NCBI GenBank assembly: GCA_905198575.1
Contig: CAJKDC010000011.1
Location: 1 to 40,832, forward strand
Reading direction: 5' to 3'
From: an uncultured Bacteroides sp.
Lineage (GTDB): Bacteria > Bacteroidota > Bacteroidia > Bacteroidales > Bacteroidaceae
Length of the DNA stretch: 40,832 nt
The notes beneath the pieces are model-generated. The model did not search any database. It had not been told where the DNA came from and saw only the letters and a list, made by a program, of their open reading frames with translations. The position numbers and the translations under genes were made by a program. Below, piece by piece: positions 32,843 to 40,832 of this stretch (its first letter is position 1; every line of letters starts with the position of its first letter).

Positions 32843-35800
32843 TTAAAAAGTAATATTAACACCACCCGTAAAAGTTATTGCCTGAGGATAGATACCGTAA
32901 TCTACACCTCTTGACAAAGATGAAGACTGACCTACTTCGACGTCGAGTCCCGAATAACTGCTTATCGTGAACAAGTTCTGTCCGCTGATGTAGAAACGTA
33001 CATTCTGCATCTTCATTTTCTTTGCAACGGAAGAAGGAAGTGTATAACCCAACTGTGCATTGCGCAGACGGAGGTAAGAGCCACTTTCTACGTAACGGTC
33101 GGAAATACGGTCATTATCGTTCACATCGGCATCGGTCAACCGAGGAATATCGGTATTGGTATTTTCCGGTGTCCAGTAATTCAGCAGTGCCCGGTCTTTG
33201 TTGGTAATATCATTCGGATAATAAGTATACAGACGCATTGCATTGAATACATCATTACCCAGTGTACCGCCAAACTGCAGACTCAAGTCGAAGCCTTTCC
33301 ATGCCATAGACACGTTGAAACCGTAGATGATATCCGGAATCGGGTTACCAATCATGCATTTGTCGTTTTCGTCCAGCAGGCCGTCACCGTTATTGTCTAC
33401 AAACAGCACGTCACCCAGTTCAGCATTCGGCTGTACGCCCGGTTTCTTCACAGCATCCAGCTGTTCCTGTGTCTGAATCAGACCATTGGTCTTGTATCCC
33501 CAGAATGCACCGATAGGCATGCCTTCGTTGGTATATGTAATGTACATACTGCCGTTACGGAACGAACCGTCGGAGATAGGAGTACCACCGTTCAGCTTAG
33601 TCATGCGGTTACGGATGGTAGACATGTTGAAGCCTACATTATACTCGAAACCTCTTTCAGTGTGGTCTCTCCATTCCAGGTTCAACTCGATACCGCGGTT
33701 GTTTGCCTCACCAATGTTGGTAAAGGTCTGGTTGTAATAACCCATATAGACAGGCATCGGAGCAGCCAGCAACATGTCGCGGGTTGTCTTATAGTAATAC
33801 TCGAAGCTGAAAATCAATTTGCTGTTGAAGAAGCTTGCGTCCAGACCCAAGTTCCATGATTCGGTAGTTTCCCATTTGATATCCGGATTACCCAAACGTC
33901 TTACTGCGATACCCTGATACAAGGTTTCCTTACCGTTGGGACCGAACAAAGCACCATACTGGGTAGAAAGCGACAGCAAGCTGCGGTCTACGTAGTTTGT
34001 GATGTTCTGGTTACCAATTTGTCCCCAGCCGGCTCTCAGTTTCAAAGAAGAAATCCAGTCGGCTTTCATTTTCTTGAAGAATTCCTCGCTGTCCATTCTC
34101 CATCCCAACGCAAATGACGGGAAGTTACCCCAGCGGTTTTTCTCGGAGAACTTAGAAGAACCATCCCGACGGAAAGTCGCTGTAATCAGATATTTATCTG
34201 CATAATCGTAGTGCACACGTCCCAGGTAAGAAATCAGTCCGTACTCTGTAGCGCTGTTGCTACCGGTGGTCTTGCTCTTATCCAAAGTAGCGTCGATATA
34301 GTGCAGGTTGTCCGATTCGCCAATCAAATCCTTCGCACCTACACCCAGGCTCTCTCTTCTGCCCCATTCGTTGGTATAACCCACGATGGCAGAGATCGTA
34401 TGCTTCTTACCAAAAGTCTTATCGTAAGAAAGTGTATTTTCGAAAGTATAATAATCACCGTTGATACGAGTCTTCGACAAACTGCTTTCCAGGTTCTTCT
34501 GGCTGTTGGATACCTGATAAACCGGTGTAAAGGTCTTACTGTCGATTCTTCGGATTTCGGCACCGAAACTGCTGCGGAACTTCAGTCCCTTGATAATCTG
34601 CCATTCGCCATACAGGTTACCGATAGCTGCCAGCTTATCCGAATTCCGGTCACCGTACATCACGCTGGCCAGCGGATTGTAATAGTCGATATAAGGAGAG
34701 TAGCCGTAAGAGCCGTCCGCATTTACAGCCGGAGTCACCGGGTCCAGACGGATGGCATTACTGATTACACCGTAGTCGGCATCATAAATACCCGAGCCGG
34801 TAAACTCATTAATGCTTGTAGCCGAAGATTTAGCGATAGAGAAATTAGAACCTACGGTCAAGCGGTCTTTCACCACTGTTTTTTCCGTACTCTGGCGAAC
34901 ATTGAAACGTTCGTATTTGGTACGTTTGATGGTACCTTCCTGACTGATGTAGTTCAGTCCCAGGTTGAATTTATAGTCGTTGGCCTTACCGCCGCTAATG
35001 CCCACGCTATAGTTTTGCATAAAGGCTGTCTGCGAAATCTCGTCCATCCAGTCGGTAGAAGTATTTCTGTCCACCAGACCCAGGTCAATCGGTGCCTTTC
35101 TGATTTTGTTCAACTCTGTCTGATAGTCGTACCATTCGGAACCCGACATCAAATCCAGATTATTGATAATCTTGCTGGAACCCCAGTAAGCATCGAACGA
35201 AATGGTAGTTTTTCCGGCCGTACCTTTCTTGGTAGTAATAAGAACGACACCATTCGCACCACGAGAACCGTAGATAGCAGATGCCGATGCATCCTTCAGG
35301 ATTTCCATAGACTGGATATCCGATGTACTCAGGTAGTTGATATCCGTAACCGGCATTCCATCCACTACAAACAAAGGTTCCGCATCGTTCACAGTACCGA
35401 CGCCTCGGATTCGGATAGTAGCTGCACTACCCGGTGAACCTGAATTCGATGTTACCGAAACACCGGTAGCAAGGCCTTGCAAAGCCGATGATACATTCGC
35501 TACAGGCTGTTTGGAAAGTTTTTCTTCGCTTACGGTAGAGATTGCACCTGTTACGTCGCTCTTCTTCATCGTACCGTAACCGATAACGATGACTTCATCC
35601 AGTGCGTGTTGGTCTTCTTTCAAGACAACCTTCAGCGGAGAAGGCTGGTTGGCCGAAACCTCCCGAGTGTGGTATCCCATATACGAAACAACCAGTGTAG
35701 CAGTGGCAGGGACATTGTTCAGCGAGAATTTTCCTTCCACGTCTGTGATAGTACCTGTTGTTGTACCTTTAATCAAGACATTGGCTCCAATAACAGGCAC

Positions 35801-35995
35801 TCCATTGTTGTCGAGGACTACCCCACTGATGTTTTTCTCCTGATTGATGGAAGACACTTCACCCGATGGTAAGAAACCGGTTTCATACGCACTTGCGGCA
35901 TTCGAAGCAATGAATGTCGGAGCAAGCAGCAACGCAGCAAACTTTACACGTAAAAAGCTTTGCGTTTTCAAATGCATAACACTCTTCTTTCTCAT
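32843..35995 (-). CDS. SusC/RagA-family TonB-linked outer-membrane transporter
   Basis: Large TonB-dependent importer working with the SusD encoded just downstream. 1,050 aa: signal peptide about 1-36, carboxypeptidase-regulatory-like domain about 50-125 (ISGVVLDNNGVPVIGANVLIKGTTTGTITDVEGKFSL), TonB-box region LDEVIVIGYGTMKK, plug about 140-250 with VTGAISTVSEEKL and IRGVGTVNDAEPLFVVDGMPV, then a 22-strand barrel ending GGVNITF. ATG 35995 gives MRKKSVMHLKTQSF; ATG 35977 (MHLKTQ) is an alternative. A full promoter lies about 64 bp upstream. Confidence 0.96.
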   Translation of the reverse strand: MRKKSVMHLKTQSFLRVKFAALLLAPTFIASNAASAYETGFLPSGEVSSINQEKNISGVVLDNNGVPVIGANVLIKGTTTGTITDVEGKFSLNNVPATATLVVSYMGYHTREVSANQPSPLKVVLKEDQHALDEVIVIGYGTMKKSDVTGAISTVSEEKLSKQPVANVSSALQGLATGVSVTSNSGSPGSAATIRIRGVGTVNDAEPLFVVDGMPVTDINYLSTSDIQSMEILKDASASAIYGSRGANGVVLITTKKGTAGKTTISFDAYWGSSKIINNLDLMSGSEWYDYQTELNKIRKAPIDLGLVDRNTSTDWMDEISQTAFMQNYSVGISGGKANDYKFNLGLNYISQEGTIKRTKYERFNVRQSTEKTVVKDRLTVGSNFSIAKSSATSINEFTGSGIYDADYGVISNAIRLDPVTPAVNADGSYGYSPYIDYYNPLASVMYGDRNSDKLAAIGNLYGEWQIIKGLKFRSSFGAEIRRIDSKTFTPVYQVSNSQKNLESSLSKTRINGDYYTFENTLSYDKTFGKKHTISAIVGYTNEWGRRESLGVGAKDLIGESDNLHYIDATLDKSKTTGSNSATEYGLISYLGRVHYDYADKYLITATFRRDGSSKFSEKNRWGNFPSFALGWRMDSEEFFKKMKADWISSLKLRAGWGQIGNQNITNYVDRSLLSLSTQYGALFGPNGKETLYQGIAVRRLGNPDIKWETTESWNLGLDASFFNSKLIFSFEYYYKTTRDMLLAAPMPVYMGYYNQTFTNIGEANNRGIELNLEWRDHTERGFEYNVGFNMSTIRNRMTKLNGGTPISDGSFRNGSMYITYTNEGMPIGAFWGYKTNGLIQTQEQLDAVKKPGVQPNAELGDVLFVDNNGDGLLDENDKCMIGNPIPDIIYGFNVSMAWKGFDLSLQFGGTLGNDVFNAMRLYTYYPNDITNKDRALLNYWTPENTNTDIPRLTDADVNDNDRISDRYVESGSYLRLRNAQLGYTLPSSVAKKMKMQNVRFYISGQNLFTISSYSGLDVEVGQSSSLSRGVDYGIYPQAITFTGGVNITF

Positions 35996-36058
35996 AAAAT
36001 AGTGTTGGTTTTAAGTATTAGATAGGTTAACTCTCTTAAATTGTATTTAAGATTAACA

Positions 36059-36088
36059 CAAATATATGAAATGTTTTTAATATTCAAA
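36059..36088 (-). promoter_or_regulatory. promoter of the susC/susD operon at 31288-35995
   Basis: Read on the minus strand: TTTG (36088-36085), an 18-bp spacer, then TATATTTG (36066-36059), a full match to the Bacteroidetes -7 box. The transcript leader would be about 55 nt. The rest of the 325-bp gap is AT-rich without a gene apart from the terminator at 36234. Confidence 0.7.
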
Positions 36089-36233
36089 CATATTATAAAA
36101 AAATCATTTATATAGACCATATTTTTCTGATAATTCAATAAAAAAGACCAATCCTTCACAAAATCTGACTTATCGTCAGCGTATACAGGCAGTAATCCCG
36201 CTCTATAGCCAACAATAGCTGACATAATATCAA

Positions 36234-36284
36234 AAAAAAGAGACCGGCCCCACTTTTTCACAAAAGCCGGGACAGCCTCTTTTC
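36234..36284. terminator. bidirectional terminator, family copy 3
   Basis: The outer arms AAAGAG and CTCTTT, flanked by A and T runs, and the inner CCGG pairs enclose CACTTTTTCACAAAAG, the same loop core as copy 2. On the minus strand it follows the SusD gene ending at 36321 and so closes that operon before the next one begins. Confidence 0.75.
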
Positions 36285-36320
36285 AAAATGAAGAATTATT
36301 TAAGAGAGAATGATTCTAAA

Positions 36321-37808
36321 TCAATAATTCTTTGTACATAACGAGTTATAATCGGTTTCAGCCTTCGGTATTTCCCATACCCAACCGTCTGCATCAGCCG
36401 GTTTTTCGATGAAGCTACAGAAGGTAACGATGAAGTTCGAACCACGTTTGATAGGTTGCTGCAGACGTTTCAGGTCGTAGAAACGGAATCCTTCACCCCA
36501 CAGTTCCACGCGGCGGCTGTTCATGATTTCTTCAGCCAATGCTTCACCGGTATTGCCTTTCGGTGCATATTCCGGGTCACGTGTTTTCTGGAAAGCAGTA
36601 AATACATCCTGAGCAGCAGGATCGCCGGCACGTGCCAGTGCTTCGGCACGAATCAGGTACATTTCGGCCAGACGCATGAAAGCTACATCACCTACGGCAT
36701 CGGCAGTAGAACGGGCTGTGAACTTACGGTTCTGGTAGATGTTCTTGGCATATGTGCTTCCCGGCACTTCAGCCTCACCGCTTGGGTCCCACCATTTACG
36801 ACGCTCGTCGGTTTCTGACATGGTGTCGTAAGTTTCAGCATTGATACATTTCACACCCTGACGGATAGCACTTGAGTTGAAGTTCCATGACATATATGCA
36901 TAGAATGAGTAGAAATACACAGTCTGGTCGTTCGGAGTCATCGCTGCATACATGGCTTCTTTTGTATCGCTGGTGATGTCAGCAAAACCACACATCAGCT
37001 GGTCTCCTTCCATCAGTGCATGTCCTTGTTTTTCTGCTAAATCAATAGCAGTCTTAGCATATTGGGCCGCATTCGGATAATCCTGCATGGTCAGTGCCAC
37101 ACGTGCCTTCAAGCCCCATGCCACCATTTCGCTGTAGTGGTTTACATCGTTCACTTTGATGTCTTTCAACAGTGTGCAAGCCTGATCCAGGTCGGCATTG
37201 ATTTTGTTATATACCTCAGCCACTGAGCTGCGGGCCAGTTCTTCGGCCACAGTTTTTTCACGGTAAGGAATACCATCCTGGCTATTGTCGGTTCCCGCCT
37301 TATACGGTTTGGCATAAAGCTGAACCAGATTGAAGTGTGCCCATGCACGGATACACAGCGCTTCACCCTTAATCTGATTGTACAGAGCCTCATCCGTATT
37401 TTCTACAGTTTCCAGTCCTTCCAGAATCTTGTTGGCATTCAGAATCCACTGGTAGTAAATCTGCCAGAACTTGGCATTGTAATTACTGCTGGCGTTCATG
37501 TTACAAGACCATCCCAAATAAGCAGCCTGCATCCAGGTATTGGTCTGCCAATTTATATCATCTGCTTCTGCATCACGGCACATCATGAATCCCGGTTCAC
37601 CACCCAGACACTGGTATCCGGTTTCCTGCGATACCATTTCTTTGTGAATACCATTCAGTGCAATATAAAGGTTTTCCAGCGAAGAATTTACAACCTGGTC
37701 GGAAATTGAAGTCGAGGGAATTGTATCCAGATAATCATCGGCACAGCCCGTCACGGTCAGTGCACCGGCCAATGCCATTCCCCATGCTATCGATTTTATA
37801 TATCTCAT
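36321..37808 (-). CDS. SusD/RagB-family outer-membrane lipoprotein
   Basis: 495 aa, lipobox TVTGC (Cys22). SusD hallmarks: DYLDTIPSTSISDQ at the N-terminus, helical repeats (WQIYYQWILNANKILEGLE, EALCIRAWAHFNLVQLYAKPY), MRLAEMYLIRAEALARAGD and a C-terminal WGEGFRFYDLKRLQQPI. It starts 18 bp after the SusC stop upstream and is co-transcribed with it. Only weakly similar to the SusD at 31288, so the two pairs probably take up different substrates. Confidence 0.95.
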   Translation of the reverse strand: MRYIKSIAWGMALAGALTVTGCADDYLDTIPSTSISDQVVNSSLENLYIALNGIHKEMVSQETGYQCLGGEPGFMMCRDAEADDINWQTNTWMQAAYLGWSCNMNASSNYNAKFWQIYYQWILNANKILEGLETVENTDEALYNQIKGEALCIRAWAHFNLVQLYAKPYKAGTDNSQDGIPYREKTVAEELARSSVAEVYNKINADLDQACTLLKDIKVNDVNHYSEMVAWGLKARVALTMQDYPNAAQYAKTAIDLAEKQGHALMEGDQLMCGFADITSDTKEAMYAAMTPNDQTVYFYSFYAYMSWNFNSSAIRQGVKCINAETYDTMSETDERRKWWDPSGEAEVPGSTYAKNIYQNRKFTARSTADAVGDVAFMRLAEMYLIRAEALARAGDPAAQDVFTAFQKTRDPEYAPKGNTGEALAEEIMNSRRVELWGEGFRFYDLKRLQQPIKRGSNFIVTFCSFIEKPADADGWVWEIPKAETDYNSLCTKNY

Positions 37809-37826
37809 AATCGTATCTTTTTAAGT

Positions 37827-40790
37827 TTAGAATGAAACATTCAAGCCGATGGTAAAGTTACGCGACGGCATATATTCATTATAAGTCACACCACTGTAGT
37901 TGGCCATCGGGTTCAGACCCTGGCGAGCTTTCAGCATAAACAAGTTTTCGGCAGTCAGGTTGATGCGTGCGCTCTGCAGCATAATCTTGCTCAACCAGTT
38001 CTTCGGCAAGTTGTAGCCCAATGTTACTGAACGCAGGTTCAGGTAATCCGAACTGGTCAACCAGCGTGTAGAGTAGCTCTGACCGATGTTGGTAGCATGG
38101 TTAGTATTGGCATCAATGCGTGGAACATCGGTAACGTCACCCGGCTGCTGCCATGCTCTGAACAGGTCAGGGCTCTGTGCATAACCGTATTCGCCTACTT
38201 CCATCATAGTTGCATAGTTTGTATCAATCAGCTTGCCACCCAACTGGTAAGAGAAGGTAGCAGCAAGGTCGAATGCCTTATAGCCTACGCGGAAGTTGAA
38301 ACCACCGTATACTTTTGGAATTGCAGAACCGCTGAAGTCGTACTTAGCATATGTATAGTTATTGGTCAGCAGTTTACCGTCTTTTTCTACCACTGTTTTC
38401 TTCACGCTGCTAGTCATTGTACCGTCAGCTTCGTTGTAAGCATCTGTATCGAGCAGGTACAAACCGTCACCGTTATCCGGATTTACACCGTACCACTGGC
38501 GCAACCAGAATTCGTACATAGACTTGCCTTCCATCCATTTCTTAGACTTGCTGATGTAACCGTTTTCACGCATGCTTTCGGGCAAAGTTTTCAGTTTGTT
38601 CTTGATGAAGGTTGCGTTCACACCAAATGCTACGCTCCAGTCTTTGTTCTTATAGATATCGTAGTTCAATTCTACTTCCACACCGTAGTTGCTTACCTTA
38701 CCGACATTCTGGATAATAGAAGAAACACCGGTTGAAGTAGGCTGTGATACGTCGAACAACAAGTCACGAGAGTCTTTACGGAAGTACTCGATGGTACCGC
38801 TCAAGCGGTCGAACAAACCGAATTCCAAAGCAACGTCTGTAGAAACCTGAGTTTCCCATTTCAAGTTTGAGTTGGCAATCATGGTAAAGAAAGCACCGGC
38901 TTCCAGACCGTTGTTGTAACCCAGTCCGTACAATGTCTGATATGGATAATAGTCATCGTCGTCATCACTGTCCAGAATAGCATCGTTACCGGTTTCACCG
39001 TAAGATGCACGCAGTTTCAGGTTGTTTACCCAGTCAACATCCTTCATGAATGCTTCCTGACTGATACGCCAGCTGGCACCGAATGACCAGAAGTTACCCC
39101 AACGGTTTTCTCTAGAGAAACGTGAAGAACCGTCGTGACGATAAGATACAGAAGCATAGTATCTGTCGTCGTAATCGTAGTTCAAACGGGCAAAGTAACC
39201 TTCTTTCTTATAAGTATTGGTATATGAATCCAATGAGCTGATGTTTACGAAGTTGCTGAATTCATACATATCCGATACGGTTTCCTGTGTCTTCATACCG
39301 TACAGGTATTCATACTTGTAAGAGTAGTTTTCGTGACCTACCAAAGCATCGAACGAGTGTTTGCCGAATGACTTGTTGTAAGTAATCAACTGGTTGAAAG
39401 TCTGTGTAAGCGAACGGGTAGACATGATGTTCAGACGTCCCGGTCCGGCAGTACCGTCACCTACCAGCGGATTTTCGTATACCTTACGGCGATAGTCGAT
39501 GTTATTCAGTGAGTAGTTTACAGTCAGGTTCAATCCTTCAATCGGAGTAACTGTAAAGTAAGTAGTAGCCGATTCACTCATACGGCTCAACTCACGGGTA
39601 TTGAACATGGTTTCTGCGATTGCATCACGTCCGTTGTTTGACAGACGGGTACCTGCATAGTCGTAGATGTATTCAGCCGGATTGGTAGTAGCTTCACCAT
39701 TCGCATTCAGGTAAGCACCGGTTTCCAAATCGTGTGCATGCACCGGATAGATAGGAGCCATGGTACGGATGAAACGTGACAAGTTGCTGTAACTGTTTGA
39801 GTTATCGGATGTAGAAGTCGAATAATTCGAGTTTGTACGAGTCAAGCCCAAGTTCAAACCGGTCTTAATCCATTTCACCGGATATACGTTGTAGTTCAAA
39901 CGTCCGGAGTAACGTTCGAAGTCGGTTTTCAGCATATAACCGTTATCTTTCAGGTAACCTACTGAAGCGTATGTATCGCTTCTGCGTGTCTTGGTGTTGT
40001 AGCTCAACACATATTCCTGACGGTGACCGGTCTTGAAGGCTGCGTCTTCCCAATCCAGGTCGTCGCCCCACTTCAAAGAAGTAGCAGCAGGATTCAAGGT
40101 ACCGTCTGTACCTACGATCGCATCGTCAGCCACACCCTTGAACGGATTGTATTTCAAAGTAGAGCCGATGTTGGCACTGGCCAGCTGTGCAGCTTCCTCA
40201 GCCGATTTGCCCGAGCTGATATACGAGTTTTTCAGCATCTGCCACTGAATCGGATAATATTCCCATACACCGATTTTTGCATAGTCCTTGTAAGCACGGT
40301 TAGACCAACCCTGGTTGATAGTCAGGTTGATGTTTGTACCGCTGTCGCCCTTACCTTTCTTGGTTGTAATCAAGATAACACCGTTACCGGCACTTGAACC
40401 ATACAATGAAGTAGAAGCAGCATCTTTCAATACGGTCATCGACTCGATGTCGGCCGGGTTGATATCCCCGATACTACCGTTATAAATAGTACCGTCTACT
40501 ACGTACAACGGAGAGTTTGAAGCATTTACCGAACCGAAACCACGGATACGTACCGAAGCAGATTCACCCGGCTGACCGGTTGCTGATGTCACCTGCACAC
40601 CGCTGGCATTACCTTCGAGTGCGGCAGTGACGTTACTGATGGCACGTTTCTCGATTGTTCCGGCACCTACGGTAGAAGCAGAACCGGTGAAAGACGATTT
40701 TTTCTGGGTACCGTATGCTACTACCACTACCTCGTCAATCAGTTTGGAATCGCTCTGCAAAAAGATGGTCATTTCTTGGCACAGTTGCAT
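37827..40790 (-). CDS. SusC/RagA-family transporter, N-terminal part missing
   Basis: TonB-dependent importer paired with the SusD at 36321. The readable part starts at the end of the regulatory-like domain: MTIFLQSDSKLIDEVVVVAYGTQKK, then plug (AISNVTAALEGNASGVQV, IRGFGSVNASNSPLYVVDG) and a complete barrel ending NFTIGLNVSF. The signal peptide and most of the carboxypeptidase-like domain (about 100 residues) are absent. The same frame has a TGA at 40809-40811, inside the window, so this is not simply an edge effect: the first Met (40790) has no export signal. Either the gene is 5'-truncated, frameshifted, or joined to foreign sequence here. Confidence 0.85.
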   Translation of the reverse strand: MQLCQEMTIFLQSDSKLIDEVVVVAYGTQKKSSFTGSASTVGAGTIEKRAISNVTAALEGNASGVQVTSATGQPGESASVRIRGFGSVNASNSPLYVVDGTIYNGSIGDINPADIESMTVLKDAASTSLYGSSAGNGVILITTKKGKGDSGTNINLTINQGWSNRAYKDYAKIGVWEYYPIQWQMLKNSYISSGKSAEEAAQLASANIGSTLKYNPFKGVADDAIVGTDGTLNPAATSLKWGDDLDWEDAAFKTGHRQEYVLSYNTKTRRSDTYASVGYLKDNGYMLKTDFERYSGRLNYNVYPVKWIKTGLNLGLTRTNSNYSTSTSDNSNSYSNLSRFIRTMAPIYPVHAHDLETGAYLNANGEATTNPAEYIYDYAGTRLSNNGRDAIAETMFNTRELSRMSESATTYFTVTPIEGLNLTVNYSLNNIDYRRKVYENPLVGDGTAGPGRLNIMSTRSLTQTFNQLITYNKSFGKHSFDALVGHENYSYKYEYLYGMKTQETVSDMYEFSNFVNISSLDSYTNTYKKEGYFARLNYDYDDRYYASVSYRHDGSSRFSRENRWGNFWSFGASWRISQEAFMKDVDWVNNLKLRASYGETGNDAILDSDDDDDYYPYQTLYGLGYNNGLEAGAFFTMIANSNLKWETQVSTDVALEFGLFDRLSGTIEYFRKDSRDLLFDVSQPTSTGVSSIIQNVGKVSNYGVEVELNYDIYKNKDWSVAFGVNATFIKNKLKTLPESMRENGYISKSKKWMEGKSMYEFWLRQWYGVNPDNGDGLYLLDTDAYNEADGTMTSSVKKTVVEKDGKLLTNNYTYAKYDFSGSAIPKVYGGFNFRVGYKAFDLAATFSYQLGGKLIDTNYATMMEVGEYGYAQSPDLFRAWQQPGDVTDVPRIDANTNHATNIGQSYSTRWLTSSDYLNLRSVTLGYNLPKNWLSKIMLQSARINLTAENLFMLKARQGLNPMANYSGVTYNEYMPSRNFTIGLNVSF

Positions 40791-40832
40791 AAGTCCGTGG
40801 CAATATAATCATGTTATCCAAAGATTATGGAC

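Noticed and set aside
34211..35437. 408-codon open frame on the plus strand
   Set aside because: Antisense to the complete SusC gene; composition is that of a shadow frame.

Overview
The window looks like a chromosomal segment of a gut Bacteroidales bacterium (Bacteroides or Phocaeicola type). The evidence is two SusC/SusD outer-membrane pairs, an ECF sigma/FecR/TonB-receptor cassette, an anSME-type (Ser) sulfatase, a PNGase F-like lipoprotein, a DUF1573 protein, and promoters of the Bacteroidetes form (TTTG / TAnnTTTG). No tRNA or rRNA gene was seen.

Layout. (1) 1-5368: a type II-C CRISPR-Cas locus: cas9 (its 5' end lies outside the window), cas1, cas2, an AT-rich leader containing a near-perfect dyad, and an array of seven full 36-bp repeats ending in a truncated eighth. 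(2) 5427-6443: a broken AAA ATPase gene that starts right after the truncated repeat. (3) 6470-12747: a secreted sulfatase, then a probable operon of an outer-membrane beta-barrel protein, an ECF sigma factor, a FecR anti-sigma factor and a TonB-dependent receptor split by one in-frame TAA. (4) 12846-23449: mostly ordinary core genes: GNAT acetyltransferase, PNGase F-like lipoprotein with a coupled ogt, DUF4301, a Rel-type (p)ppGpp synthetase with a degenerate hydrolase site, diacylglycerol/undecaprenol kinase, DUF1573, a calcineurin-type phosphoesterase with an overlapping outer-membrane protein, and an Lrp/AsnC regulator divergent from metY. (5) 23450-29616: an AT-rich accessory island holding a DUF3990 (ART-like) toxin-type gene with a coupled partner, an XRE gene with two operator-like repeats, a hipA remnant with a large internal deletion, and a restriction-modification operon. 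That operon encodes a Vsr nuclease fused to a C5-cytosine methyltransferase, a second nuclease-like protein and an HpaII-family endonuclease. (6) 29640-40832: a MlrC-family protein and two SusC/SusD pairs, all on the minus strand; the last SusC lacks its N-terminal part, with a stop codon just upstream inside the window.

How the genes fit together. Several layers of defence or addiction (Cas9, HpaII-like RM with built-in mismatch repair, a toxin-antitoxin-like pair) are mixed with nutrient-uptake systems. Decay is a recurring theme: an ATPase and a TonB receptor each carry a single in-frame TAA, hipA is collapsed, the terminal CRISPR repeat is truncated, and the rightmost SusC has lost its 5' end. 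The most distinctive item is the Vsr-methyltransferase fusion operon at 26123-29553. A family of related terminator hairpins sits at 24707, 29567 and 36234.
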